Assembly: GCF_021730305.1 (NCBI RefSeq) | Contig: NZ_CP032674.1 | Span: 2,093,001-2,157,000 of the forward strand | Direction of reading: 5' to 3' | Length of the DNA stretch: 64,000 nt | DNA from: Xanthobacter sp. YC-JY1 | Lineage (GTDB): Bacteria; Pseudomonadota; Alphaproteobacteria; Rhizobiales; Xanthobacteraceae | Part shown: positions 1 to 8,099 of the stretch, piece by piece | Layout of the letters: each line of letters opens with the position of its first letter | Numbering within the stretch: the stretch's first letter is position 1 | Notes under the pieces: generated by a model | The model's database searches: none | What the model was told of the DNA's origin: nothing | What the model saw: the letters and a program-made list of their open reading frames with translations, nothing else | Position numbers and translations under genes: made by a program

Positions 1-986
1 GTTTCCTCTTCCTCGGCCTTGCGCATCAGCCCGGTGGCCACATCCGAGAGGCGCGGGGCGGGCAGGGCGGTGAAGGGCAGCGGCCGTGTCACCGCGATGG
101 CGGCAAGGCCGAGCCGGGCCGTGAGCAGTCCGTTCACCACGCCCTCGCCCAGCCGGGCGGAGAGCCGCGCGGCCAGACCCTGGCCGACGATCTGCTGCAC
201 CAGCGTATCGCCCGCCGCCATGCCGCCGGTGACGGCGAGATGCCCGAGCACATGGCGCACGAGGCGGAAGGTGCCGAGCGTGCCCGGACGCCCGCCATAG
301 AGATAGGCGAGGCGGCGCATCAGCGTCACCGCGCTGTAGAGCACGAAGGCGAGGTCCACCGCCGCGCGGGGCGACACCGCGGTGACGACGGAGACGTTGC
401 GAGCGGCGTCCGACACCATCTGCCGTGCCTGCGCATCCAGCGAGGGCAGCAACGTGCGCTCGGCGAGGCGCACGAGGTCGGCACCGTCGATGATGCCGGA
501 GAGATGGCCTTCCAGATCCATGCGCGCCCGCGCGAGGGTGGGGGCGTGGGAGGACAGCTTCAGCACGTCCTTGACCACGCCTCCGGCGAGCGGCCGGTCA
601 TCCTCGGCCAAGGCGCGCTCGGCGCGGTCGCGGATGTCGTCGAGGCGGGCCAGCCGCGAGAGCCCCGCCACCTCGCGCGCGATGATCAGCATGGCGGCGA
701 TGAGAAGTAGCGCGGTGACGCCGATGCCCACCCAGCCGAGCCACGGCGCGCGGGCGTAGAGGTCTTCGACCAGCTTGCTGAGCCCCACATAGGCGGCAAG
801 GCTCAGCACGCCCCCGAGGGCGGACCAGAACAGCCCGGCAAGGGACAGGCCCCAGCCGCGCTTCGGCGGCACCGGAACGGGCAGAGCGGCTTCCACCTCG
901 GCCATTTCGGGCGGCGCCAGGGTGATGTTCGCCTCGTCGAGGCGGAACACCTGCGGCCGCCGGGGGGAATTGCGCTCGTCGCTCAT
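1..986 (-). CDS. YcjF/TIGR01620-type inner-membrane protein (DUF697), 3' end missing
   Basis: The frame runs from an ATG at 986 and is still open at the window edge, so about 328 residues are visible and the C-terminus is cut off. The start is MSDERNSPRR, followed by a proline-rich cytoplasmic stretch. Two hydrophobic helices follow (about residues 48-68 and 83-104), and then a long helical region (RLARLDDIRDRAERALAEDD and onward). This layout is that of the YcjF/HI0043 family, usually about 340-350 residues and often found next to the GTPase-like YcjX. The role is poorly defined; the family is linked to envelope stress in enterobacteria. A YcjX homologue would be expected just left of the window, but that cannot be seen. 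It is divergent from ccdA, with about 180 bp between them. Confidence 0.8.
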   Translation of the reverse strand, partial: MSDERNSPRRPQVFRLDEANITLAPPEMAEVEAALPVPVPPKRGWGLSLAGLFWSALGGVLSLAAYVGLSKLVEDLYARAPWLGWVGIGVTALLLIAAMLIIAREVAGLSRLARLDDIRDRAERALAEDDRPLAGGVVKDVLKLSSHAPTLARARMDLEGHLSGIIDGADLVRLAERTLLPSLDAQARQMVSDAARNVSVVTAVSPRAAVDLAFVLYSAVTLMRRLAYLYGGRPGTLGTFRLVRHVLGHLAVTGGMAAGDTLVQQIVGQGLAARLSARLGEGVVNGLLTARLGLAAIAVTRPLPFTALPAPRLSDVATGLMRKAEEEE

Positions 987-1168
987 GGTGCTGAGATGTC
1001 CCCGAATTGCGGCGTCCGCAAGGGCCGGGCGCGCGCGCCAACCGCGCAGGGCGCCGCTCACAAGCCGGCGAGCGCGGCGAAGTGTGGCTTGCCCCGGCCG
1101 GCGCGGGGCTCCAATAGGGGCGCAAAGAGGGGCGTTCCCGTCCACCAGAAGAGAGCCGCGACCCAAGA

Positions 1169-1900
1169 ATGGCCGACGTGACCCTGCCTGCCGCCTTCCT
1201 CGCCGGCCTCGCAAGCTTCGTTTCCCCCTGCGTCCTGCCTCTGGTGCCGCCTTATCTGTGCTTTCTCGGCGGCAGCACGCTGGAAGACCTCGCCGGCGCC
1301 GAGCCGGTGAAGGAGGTGGAGCGGCGCGCGCTGGTCGGGGCGGCGCTGTTCGTCTCGGGCTTCAGCGTGGTGTTCGTGGCGCTGGGGGCGGGCGCCTCGG
1401 CCATCGGCGATGTGCTCCGTGCGCATCTCGACGTGCTGTCGATCATCGCCGGGCTCGCCATCATCGTCATGGGGCTCAACTTCCTCGGCGTGTTCCGCAT
1501 CCATCTGCTGCACCGCACGGCGCGGCCGCATGTGCAAGCGCCGGCAGGATTGTGGGGCGCCTTCGTGATGGGCCTCGCCTTCGCCTTCGGCTGGACGCCG
1601 TGCCTCGGCCCGGTGCTGGGCGCCATCCTCGCGGTGGCGGGATCGGAGGCGACGGTCTCCAAGGGCGCGGGCCTGCTCGCCGTCTATTCGCTGGGACTCG
1701 GCGTGCCCTTCCTGGCGGCGGCGTTCGCCGTGCGGCCGTTCCTGCGCGGCCTCGTCCATATGCGCAAGATGCTGCCGGTGGTGGAGAAGGCCATGGGCGC
1801 GCTGCTGGTGCTCACCGGCATTGCCTTCATGTCCGGCTGGATCGCCCATGTGAGCTACTGGCTGATCGAGACCTTCCCCTCGCTGTCCACCATCGGCTGA
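1169..1900 (+). CDS. ccdA: CcdA-type thiol:disulfide transmembrane transporter (cytochrome c biogenesis)
   Basis: This 243-residue polytopic membrane protein has about six hydrophobic segments. It carries the two family cysteines in matching contexts: FVSPCVLPLVPP near residue 20 in the first helix and GWTPCLGPVLG near residue 150. CcdA/DsbD-beta proteins use this Cys pair to pass reducing equivalents from cytoplasmic thioredoxin across the inner membrane, for cytochrome c maturation and periplasmic disulfide reduction. Length and single-domain form fit stand-alone CcdA, not full DsbD. It is divergent from the YcjF-like gene and lies 115 bp before a metallo-hydrolase. No cytochrome c maturation genes are adjacent, so the exact acceptor thioredoxin is not indicated. 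Confidence 0.9.
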   Translation: MADVTLPAAFLAGLASFVSPCVLPLVPPYLCFLGGSTLEDLAGAEPVKEVERRALVGAALFVSGFSVVFVALGAGASAIGDVLRAHLDVLSIIAGLAIIVMGLNFLGVFRIHLLHRTARPHVQAPAGLWGAFVMGLAFAFGWTPCLGPVLGAILAVAGSEATVSKGAGLLAVYSLGLGVPFLAAAFAVRPFLRGLVHMRKMLPVVEKAMGALLVLTGIAFMSGWIAHVSYWLIETFPSLSTIG

Positions 1901-2015
1901 GGAGATTGCGCGTTGGCGGGGCTTCCGGGATACTCCGCGCCCCGAACCCTTCCTCGCGCGCCGGCGCAATGCCGGATCATCCCGCGCACGCCCGCAAGCC
2001 ACCCGAGGCAATCCC

Positions 2016-2732
2016 ATGAAGATCACCTGGTACGGCCACGCCGCCTTCCGGCTTGATTTTGCCGACAAGGCCGTCCTCATCGATCCCTTCTTCACCGGCA
2101 ATCCCAGCTTCCGCTCCACCGTGGAGGAAGCCTCGCGCGGGGTGACGCATATCCTGCTCACCCACGGCCACGGCGACCATATCGGCGACACGCTCTCGCT
2201 GGTGGAGGACGCCGCCGACGCCAGCCGGACCCTGCCGGTGGTGGCCAATCCCGAGCTGTGCGCCTACCTGTCGGCCAAGGGCGCGGGCAATGCGCCGCAG
2301 ATGATGAACACCGGCGGCAAGCTCGACCTCGGCGGCTTCACCGTGACCATGGTGCGCGCCGACCATTCCTCGGGCGGCCCTGCGGCGCCGTCCGAATATC
2401 TCGGCAACCCCACCGGCCTCATCGTGAAGGCGCCGGGCGAGCCCACCGTCTGGCACATGGCCGATACGGACATCTTCTCCGACATGGGCCTGCTGTGCGA
2501 GATCCACGCGCCGAAGGTGGTGTTCATCCCCATCGGCGACCGCTTCACCATGGGGCCGGAGGTCGCGGCGCTGGCGGTGAGGCGTTTCCTGCCGGGCGTC
2601 GAGGTGGTGGTGCCGATCCACTACGGCACCTTCCCCATCCTGGTGCAGGACGCCTCCGCCTTCGTTGAGGCGCTGAAGGGCCACCCGGTCAAGGTCGTCG
2701 TCCCGGAGAGCGGCGGCTCGTTCGAGGTCTGA
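2016..2732 (+). CDS. UPF0173 family metallo-beta-lactamase-fold hydrolase
   Basis: The protein has 238 residues and begins MKITWYGHAAFRL, the typical opening of the UPF0173/YtkL group. The metal-binding signature LLTHGHGDHIGD lies near residue 50, and further ligand-type residues appear in RADHSSGG, MADTDIF and VPIHYGTFP. These make the binuclear metal site of the MBL fold. The substrate of this family is not established. No signal peptide is present, so it is cytoplasmic. It stands alone between ccdA and coaD on the same strand; a 108-bp gap to coaD leaves co-transcription open. Confidence 0.88.
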   Translation: MKITWYGHAAFRLDFADKAVLIDPFFTGNPSFRSTVEEASRGVTHILLTHGHGDHIGDTLSLVEDAADASRTLPVVANPELCAYLSAKGAGNAPQMMNTGGKLDLGGFTVTMVRADHSSGGPAAPSEYLGNPTGLIVKAPGEPTVWHMADTDIFSDMGLLCEIHAPKVVFIPIGDRFTMGPEVAALAVRRFLPGVEVVVPIHYGTFPILVQDASAFVEALKGHPVKVVVPESGGSFEV

Positions 2733-2840
2733 GCGGGGAGGGGGCTTCTCCTGAGCGGGGGCTTCCCGGCCCCGCCCATTGCGTCCCGGCGCCCGCAAGG
2801 CTAGGCCTTGCGGGACCAGAACAGGCTGAAGACAGGCCGC

Positions 2841-3350
2841 ATGAGCGAACACACCGTCCGTACCGCCATTTATGGCGGCTCCTTCGATCCGCTCACCAAC
2901 GGCCATCTGGACGTGGTGCGCTCCGCCTGCCGCCTCGCCGACCGGCTCGTGCTGGCGGTGGGCATCCATCCCGGCAAGGCGCCGCTGTTCGCCGCCGAGG
3001 AACGGCTCGCCATGCTGCGCGAGGTGTGCGGGCCGGTGGCGGCGGAAGAGAATGCGACGCTGGAGGCCATCACCTTCGACGATCTCATCATCACCACCGC
3101 CCAGCGGCTCGGCGCCACGCTGCTCATCCGCGGCCTGCGCGACGGCACGGACCTCGACTACGAGATGCAGATGGCCGGCATGAACGGCACGCTGGCGCCG
3201 GGCATCCAGACGGTTTTCCTCCCCGCTTCGCCCCGCGTGCGCCCCATCACCGCCACTCTGGTGCGGCAGATCGCGTCCATGGGCGGGGACGTCTCCGCCT
3301 TCGTGCCGCCGCAGGTGCTGGCGCGGCTCGATGCCAAGTTCAAGCGATAG
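2841..3350 (+). CDS. coaD: Phosphopantetheine adenylyltransferase
   Basis: CoaD transfers AMP from ATP to 4'-phosphopantetheine, giving dephospho-CoA in the penultimate step of CoA synthesis. The 169-residue length is normal for the family. The nucleotidyltransferase signature is intact: [15 protein letters not shown] near residue 10 (the TNGH form of the T/HxGH motif), [10 protein letters not shown] and [14 protein letters not shown] in the middle, and ITATLVRQ (the ISSTxxR-type motif) near residue 130. An upstream in-frame TTG at 2808 would add 11 residues, but the ATG at 2841 gives [17 protein letters not shown], which fits the family start. Cyclophilin genes follow on the same strand. Confidence 0.95.
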   Translation: MSEHTVRTAIYGGSFDPLTNGHLDVVRSACRLADRLVLAVGIHPGKAPLFAAEERLAMLREVCGPVAAEENATLEAITFDDLIITTAQRLGATLLIRGLRDGTDLDYEMQMAGMNGTLAPGIQTVFLPASPRVRPITATLVRQIASMGGDVSAFVPPQVLARLDAKFKR

Positions 3351-3420
3351 CGCCCTCATTCGCCGCCGCGCCCATGCGGCCAAACCGCCCCGAGGCCGGG
3401 GCTTTCCGGGAGAGACCCAT

Positions 3421-3975
3421 ATGACGCGCCTATTCGGCCGCTTCCTCGCCGCAGCCTTCGTCGTGCTCGCCTTCGCGCTGCCGGCGGCGGCGCAGACCAA
3501 GCAGGAGGCAGAGAACATGCTTTATCTCGACACGGCCTACGGGCGGGTCGTTATAAAGTTGCGCCCCGATCTCGCTCCCAAGCACGTCGCGCGCATCAAG
3601 GAACTCACCCGCACGGGCTTCTATAACGGCGTGCCGTTTCACCGGGTGATCGCCGGCTTCATGGCGCAGACCGGCGATCCCACCGGCACCGGCACGGGCG
3701 GCTCCGGGCAGAAATTGGCGGCGGAATTCTCCAACACCCCCTTCACGCGCGGCGTCGTCGGCATGGCGCGGGCTTCCTCGCCCGATAGCGCCGATTCCCA
3801 GTTCTTCATCATGTTCGACTCCGCCCCGAGCCTGAACGGCCAGTACACGGTGCTGGGCCAAGTGGTGTCGGGCATGGAGTTCGTGGACAAGATCAAGAAG
3901 GGCTCCGGTGCCGGCGGTACGGTGTCCAATCCCGACAAGATCGTGAAGATGCAGGTCGCCGCCGACGCCAAATAG
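3421..3975 (+). CDS. Periplasmic cyclophilin-type peptidyl-prolyl cis-trans isomerase
   Basis: The protein has 184 residues with a clear signal peptide: MTRLFGRFLAAAFVVLAFAL followed by PAAAQ as a likely cleavage site near residue 25. The remainder is a single cyclophilin domain with FYNGVPFHRVIAGFMAQTGD, PTGTGTGGSG and DSQFFIMFDSAP, the catalytic and binding segments of the family. It should speed proline isomerisation during folding of exported proteins. A start further upstream would spoil the signal peptide, so the ATG at 3421 is chosen. The next gene is a close paralogue without a signal peptide, so the pair looks like a local duplication serving two compartments. Confidence 0.93.
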   Translation: MTRLFGRFLAAAFVVLAFALPAAAQTKQEAENMLYLDTAYGRVVIKLRPDLAPKHVARIKELTRTGFYNGVPFHRVIAGFMAQTGDPTGTGTGGSGQKLAAEFSNTPFTRGVVGMARASSPDSADSQFFIMFDSAPSLNGQYTVLGQVVSGMEFVDKIKKGSGAGGTVSNPDKIVKMQVAADAK

Positions 3976-4070
3976 GCGTCAGCAAGAAGATGCCCCGCCG
4001 CGGCCGGCTCAGCCGCCGCAGCGGTTTCCCCGACCGGCGCCCGGTGCGCCGCAAGTGAAGGAAGAGATTG

Positions 4071-4529
4071 ATGAGCGATGAAGTCCTGATCCTCGAAACC
4101 ACGAAGGGCCCGGTGACCATTGCGTTCCGCCCCGATCTGGCCCCCGGCCATGTCGCCCGCATCAAGGAGCTGGTCTCCGAGGGCTTCTACAACGGCGTGC
4201 CGTTCCACCGCGTGATCGAGGGCTTCATGGCCCAGACCGGCGATCCGACCGGCACCGGCATGGGCGGCTCGGGCAAGAAGCTGAAGGCGGAGTTCAACGC
4301 CCAGCCCCACGTCCGCGGCACCTGCTCCATGGCCCGCGCGCAAAACCCCGATTCCGGCGACAGCCAGTTCTTCATCTGCTTCACCGACGCCCGCTTCCTG
4401 GACCGCCAGTACACGGTGTGGGGCGAGGTGATCGACGGCATGGACAACATCGACCAGATCAAGCGCGGCGAGCCCGTGAAGGATCCGGACAAGATCGTTA
4501 CCGCCAAGCTCGCCCCCAAGGCGGCCTGA
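4071..4529 (+). CDS. Cytoplasmic cyclophilin-type peptidyl-prolyl cis-trans isomerase
   Basis: This is a 152-residue cyclophilin with no signal peptide, starting MSDEVLILETTKGPV. It shares long near-identical stretches with the preceding periplasmic protein (HVARIKEL, GFYNGVPFHRVI, GFMAQTGDPTGTG), and has the family SQFFICFTDA and YTVWGEVIDGMD segments. A TTG codon directly before the ATG (4068) could also be read as a start. Lacking an export signal, it should act on cytoplasmic proteins. It lies 95 bp after its paralogue and is followed by a clear intrinsic terminator at about 4561, so it ends the transcription unit. Confidence 0.93.
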   Translation: MSDEVLILETTKGPVTIAFRPDLAPGHVARIKELVSEGFYNGVPFHRVIEGFMAQTGDPTGTGMGGSGKKLKAEFNAQPHVRGTCSMARAQNPDSGDSQFFICFTDARFLDRQYTVWGEVIDGMDNIDQIKRGEPVKDPDKIVTAKLAPKAA

Positions 4530-4560
4530 GCTTCGGTTCCCGCACAGGTCGAAAACAAGA

Positions 4561-4586
4561 AGGGCGCCCGCTGGGGCGCCCTTTTT
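4561..4586 (+). terminator. Rho-independent terminator after the cyclophilin pair
   Basis: An 8-bp perfect stem (AGGGCGCC pairing with GGCGCCCT, loop CGCTGG) is followed directly by five T residues. It lies 32 bp after the cyclophilin stop and between two convergent genes, where a terminator is expected. Confidence 0.85.
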
Positions 4587-4609
4587 CATTCCTCAGAAGG
4601 CTTTGTGCC

Positions 4610-5380
4610 TCAGGCCTCGTTGACCACCCTTGGGCGGGCGTTCTTCAGGTAAGGCGGCTTCGGAATGGAGGCGTGCGCCGAGCGCAGCGCGGCCGACCAG
4701 CGCTCGCGCAGATCGTGGAAATAGGGCTCGCCGGGCTCGATGCGATAGATCAGCTCGGAGTGGAGCGAATCCGGCGTCACCACCATCACGTCGATGGGCA
4801 GGCCCACGCCGAGATTGGAGCGCATGGTGGAATCCATGGAGATGAGGCTCGATTTCAGCGCCTCGGAAATCTCCATGTCGTAGTTCACTGCGCGGTCCAG
4901 CACCGGCTTGCCGTATTTGTGCTCGCCGATTTGCAGGAAGGGGGTGTCCTGCGTGCACTCGATGAAATTGCCGGCGGAATAGACCATGTAGAGCCGCAGG
5001 CTGTCGCCGGCGATCTGGCCGCCGAGAAGGAAGGACACGTCGAAGCTGACGTTGGACTGCTCCATGAAGGCGCCGTTGACCTTGTGGACCTGGCGGATGG
5101 CGGTGCCCACAAGCTGGGCGGCCTGGAACATGGTCCGGCAGTCGCGCAGCTGCCTGCGCTCCCCGATTTCGTGGTCCTCCACGCCCTCGTTCAGCATGCT
5201 GACGACCGACTGGGAGACGGAGAGATTGCCGGCGGTCGCAAGGCCGAGCACATGGTGGCCCGGCTCCTCAAAGATGTGGAGCTTGCGGAAGGTGGAAATG
5301 TTGTCGAGGCCCGCATTGGTCCGGGTGTCGGCGATCAACACCAGACCATCCCGAACCAGAACCCCACAGCAATACGTCAT
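4610..5380 (-). CDS. Anbu proteasome-like (20S beta-related) peptidase family protein
   Basis: This 256-residue protein matches the Anbu (ancestral beta subunit, COG3484) group of Ntn hydrolases. It begins MTYCCGVLVRDG, so removing Met1 exposes a Thr as the expected N-terminal nucleophile. The proteasome-type Asp and Lys are present in ADTRTNAG (Asp18) and FRKLHIF (Lys33, counting Met1). GLATAGNLSVSQS and DVSFLLGGQIAGDSLRLY fit the beta-subunit core. The start is fixed by the required Thr2. Known Anbu loci often include a transglutaminase, an alpha-E protein and an ATP-grasp protein; none is seen here. The upstream neighbour on the same strand is a FemAB-like acyltransferase, 123 bp away. The natural substrate of Anbu is unsettled. 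Confidence 0.88.
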   Translation of the reverse strand: MTYCCGVLVRDGLVLIADTRTNAGLDNISTFRKLHIFEEPGHHVLGLATAGNLSVSQSVVSMLNEGVEDHEIGERRQLRDCRTMFQAAQLVGTAIRQVHKVNGAFMEQSNVSFDVSFLLGGQIAGDSLRLYMVYSAGNFIECTQDTPFLQIGEHKYGKPVLDRAVNYDMEISEALKSSLISMDSTMRSNLGVGLPIDVMVVTPDSLHSELIYRIEPGEPYFHDLRERWSAALRSAHASIPKPPYLKNARPRVVNEA

Positions 5381-5503
5381 CGCCTGTCCCCAAGATTGGC
5401 GGGGGGACTATAGCGACCCGCCCGTGAGCCGGGCAACGGGCGGATGATGTCGCATTGGGGAGAAAGCGCACGCCTGCGTCTGCGGGACCGGCCCGGAAGC
5501 CGC

Positions 5504-6676
5504 CTAGTCCTGCTCCTCCTCCTCGCAGCGCCGGAACGGGCCGAGCTCGGTCAGCACCGCCGAATCTTCCTCCACATGGGTGCGCTCGCGCTCCAGATAT
5601 TGCGCGACAGCGCCGGCGAGGCCTTGGTGCACGATGTAGTGAGCGGAGAAGGTGGCCTTGGGCAGATACCCCCGCGCCAGCTTGTGCTCGCCCTGCGCTC
5701 CGGCCTCCACCACCTTGAGGCCCGTGGCGATCGCATAGTCGATGGCCTGATGGTAGCAGACCTCGAAATGCAGGAAGGGATGGTGCTCCACCGCGCCCCA
5801 GTAGCGACCATAGAGCGTCTCGGCGCCGATGAAATTCAGGGCACCGGCGATGTAGCGCCCGTTGCGGCGGGCCATCACCAGCAGAATCTGGTCGGCCATG
5901 CGCTCGGCGGCGCGCTGGAAGAACTGGCGGTTGAGATAGGGCGTGCCCCATTTGCGGCCGCCGGTGTCGAGATAGAACATGAAGAAGGCGTCGAAGGCTT
6001 CTTCCGTCAGGGTCTTGCCGGTGAGCCACTCGATGGAGATGCCATCCGCGATGGCCTCCCGCCGCTCCTTCTTCAGCGCCTTCCGCTTGCGGGAGGCGAG
6101 TTCGGCGAGGAAATCGTCGTAGGTGGCGTAGCCCGCATTGGTCCAGTGGAACTGCCGGTCGGTGCGCTTGAGGAAGCCCAGAGACGCCAGCTCCTCCCAT
6201 TCCTCCTCGGTGGAAAAGGTGACATGGGCCGAGGACGCGCCGCGCAGCCGCACGAGCTGCTTGATGCCGGCGCCCAGCGCCAGCCGGCCCACCGGATCGT
6301 CCGGATCCTTCAGAAGGAGCCGCCGGCCGGTGACGGGGGTGAAGGGCACAGCCACCTGAACCTTGGGATAATATTCGCCGCCGGCCCGCATATAGGCGTC
6401 GGCCCAGCCCTGATCGAAGACGTATTCCCCGCGCGAATGGGATTTCAGATAGGCCGGGCAGACCGCGGCGGCTTTGCCATCCGGCCCGTCGAGCACGAGG
6501 TGCTGCGGCAGCCAGCCGGTGCGCGCGGCGGCGCAGCCGGATTCCTCTAGGGCAGAGAGGAAAGCGTGGCTCACAAACGGTTCGGGGTGGGCCGCCCCGC
6601 CCGCCGCACAGGCGTCCCAGTCGGCCGCCTTGATCTCGGACAGGTTGGGCAGGATGCGGATGTGGGCGTCGGGCAT
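5504..6676 (-). CDS. FemAB-like GNAT-fold N-acyltransferase (COG3146/DUF482)
   Basis: The protein has 390 residues and starts MPDAHIRILPNLSEIKAADWDAC. It matches the COG3146 predicted N-acyltransferase family: HPFVSHAFLSALEESG-type opening, a central RKALKKERR basic patch, FYLDTGGRKWGTPYLNRQFF, and the C-terminal HPFLHFEVCYHQAIDYAI and ARGYLPKATFSAHYI segments. The family resembles FemAB peptidyltransferases, but its acyl donor and acceptor are not known. An upstream TTG-type extension of 43 residues is arginine-rich and unconvincing, so the ATG at 6676 is used. It ends in an Asp/Glu-rich tail (CEEEEQD). It probably forms an operon with the glycerophosphodiesterase and ridA genes upstream (64-bp gap). 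Confidence 0.87.
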   Translation of the reverse strand: MPDAHIRILPNLSEIKAADWDACAAGGAAHPEPFVSHAFLSALEESGCAAARTGWLPQHLVLDGPDGKAAAVCPAYLKSHSRGEYVFDQGWADAYMRAGGEYYPKVQVAVPFTPVTGRRLLLKDPDDPVGRLALGAGIKQLVRLRGASSAHVTFSTEEEWEELASLGFLKRTDRQFHWTNAGYATYDDFLAELASRKRKALKKERREAIADGISIEWLTGKTLTEEAFDAFFMFYLDTGGRKWGTPYLNRQFFQRAAERMADQILLVMARRNGRYIAGALNFIGAETLYGRYWGAVEHHPFLHFEVCYHQAIDYAIATGLKVVEAGAQGEHKLARGYLPKATFSAHYIVHQGLAGAVAQYLERERTHVEEDSAVLTELGPFRRCEEEEQD

Positions 6677-6740
6677 CGAGCTTAAGTGTGCATTGCGGCA
6701 GAGACTAACCACCGCGACAGGACGCCGCAGATTTACGCCC

Positions 6741-7496
6741 CTATCCCTGCGGCGTGAACCCCTCGAACACGATCTGGTCCGCGCCGGCCAGCGCGCGGGC
6801 GGCATCCTTCGGGCTGCGAACGGTCCAGGCGGTGACGGGCACGCCCCGCGCGCGCGCCGCGATCAGCGCCGGATGGTCCAGATCGGTGAAATGATAGGTG
6901 ATGAAATCGTAGCCGCTGGAGGCATGGTGATCCATGTCCGCCAGCATCCGTGCGCGCTCGGGCGTCATGCCCGGCCAGTGGGCGCCGTCATAGCGCGCCT
7001 GAGCGATGATGCCGCGGGGAATGTGCGGCGCACGGGCTTTCGCCTCGGCCAGCATCTGCGGATCGAAGGAGATCAGCGCGACCTTGCCGCCATGGTCTTT
7101 GAGCACATCCACCGCCCGCACCGCGAGCCGCGTGTCGCCGGACAACGCGCTCTTGATCTCGATGAAGAGCGGCACCCGCCCGCCGACGCAAGCAAGGAAG
7201 TCGGCGAGGGTGGGAATCGTGTCCGGCGTGCCCATCAGAGCCGTGCGGCCCAGTTCCGCCGCGCTCAGCGCCGAGACCGCGCCCTTGGCCGCCGTGAGGC
7301 GATCGAGGGTGAAGTCGTGGAACACCACGGCCTCGCCGTCGGCGCTGATCTGGATGTCCAGCTCGATGGGATGGCCCGCGACGGCCGCCGCCTCGGCGGC
7401 CGACAGGGAGTTCTCGATGCGGCCGCGGTCCTTGTCGTGCAGGCCGCGATGGGCGACCGGGCGGGCAGTGATCCAGCTCAGGTCGCCCATGGTCAT
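6741..7496 (-). CDS. Glycerophosphodiester phosphodiesterase
   Basis: The 251-residue protein has the GDPD TIM-barrel signatures: AHRGLH near residue 15 (catalytic His), ENSLSAAEAA, IELDIQISADGEAVVFHD near residue 50, LFIEIKSAL and TAWTVRSPKDA. These fit hydrolysis of glycerophosphodiesters from phospholipid turnover to glycerol-3-phosphate and an alcohol. No signal peptide is visible, so it resembles the cytoplasmic UgpQ type. Two start codons (7496 and 7490) lie close together; the first is used. It begins 6 bp after the ridA stop codon on the same strand, so the two are almost certainly co-transcribed. Confidence 0.92.
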   Translation of the reverse strand: MTMGDLSWITARPVAHRGLHDKDRGRIENSLSAAEAAAVAGHPIELDIQISADGEAVVFHDFTLDRLTAAKGAVSALSAAELGRTALMGTPDTIPTLADFLACVGGRVPLFIEIKSALSGDTRLAVRAVDVLKDHGGKVALISFDPQMLAEAKARAPHIPRGIIAQARYDGAHWPGMTPERARMLADMDHHASSGYDFITYHFTDLDHPALIAARARGVPVTAWTVRSPKDAARALAGADQIVFEGFTPQG

Positions 7497-7502
7497 CTCC
7501 GC

Positions 7503-7967
7503 TCAGGCGATCTCGACGATGGCTTCCACTTCCACCGAGGCATCGAAGGGCAGGCCGGAGACGCCCACCGCCGAGCGGGCATGCCGACCCTTGTCGCCCA
7601 GCGCCTCGACGAAGAAGTCCGAGCAGCCGTTCACCACCTTAGGATGGTCGGTGAAGTCGCCGGTGGCATTGACGAAGCCGACGAGCTTCACGATCCGCAC
7701 CACCTTGTCGAGGTCGCCGATGGCGGCCTTCACCTGGGCGAGGATGTTGATGGCGCAGAGCTTCGCGGCCGCCTGGCCGGCCGCCACGTCCACGCCCGCG
7801 CCGAGCTTGCCGGTCGCCATCTTGCCTTCGCCGTCGACGGAAACCTGCCCGGAAATGAACAGCAGGTTGCCGGTGCGCACCGCCGGCACATAATTGGCGA
7901 TGGGCGGCTTGGGGCTCGGCAAAGTGATTCCGAGTTCGGCGAGCTTCTTTTCGACGGATGAAGTCAT
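7503..7967 (-). CDS. ridA: RidA/YjgF family enamine-imine deaminase
   Basis: The protein has 154 residues, starting MTSSVEKKLAELGI. Family features are FISGQVSVDGEGKM, a C-terminal HARSAVGVSGLPFDASVEVEA with the Arg that holds the substrate carboxylate, and the closing EVEAIVEIA with the conserved Glu. RidA proteins hydrolyse reactive 2-aminoacrylate-type enamines made by PLP enzymes, which protects those enzymes. It is somewhat longer than the 128-residue archetype but typical of the YjgF subgroup with IANYVPAVRTGNLLF. An open frame extends upstream, but the ATG at 7967 with a good AGGAGG-like site (gcaggaggcc) is the natural start. It is first in a minus-strand operon and divergent from eipB. 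Confidence 0.93.
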   Translation of the reverse strand: MTSSVEKKLAELGITLPSPKPPIANYVPAVRTGNLLFISGQVSVDGEGKMATGKLGAGVDVAAGQAAAKLCAINILAQVKAAIGDLDKVVRIVKLVGFVNATGDFTDHPKVVNGCSDFFVEALGDKGRHARSAVGVSGLPFDASVEVEAIVEIA

Positions 7968-8099
7968 GATGGCCTCCTGCCATATGCAGCGCGCAATTAA
8001 GCCATCCTCTTCGCCGAAGAGCCGCGCCGGCGCAAGCAACGCGACACGCGGGCGGCACGCATGCGTTGTCCGCGCCGGACGCCCGGAAGGAGTTGAGAC

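Noticed and set aside
996-1181. Short frame in the YcjF/ccdA gap
   Set aside because: Its composition is Arg/Ala/Pro-rich, it overlaps the ccdA start, and it has no ribosome site.
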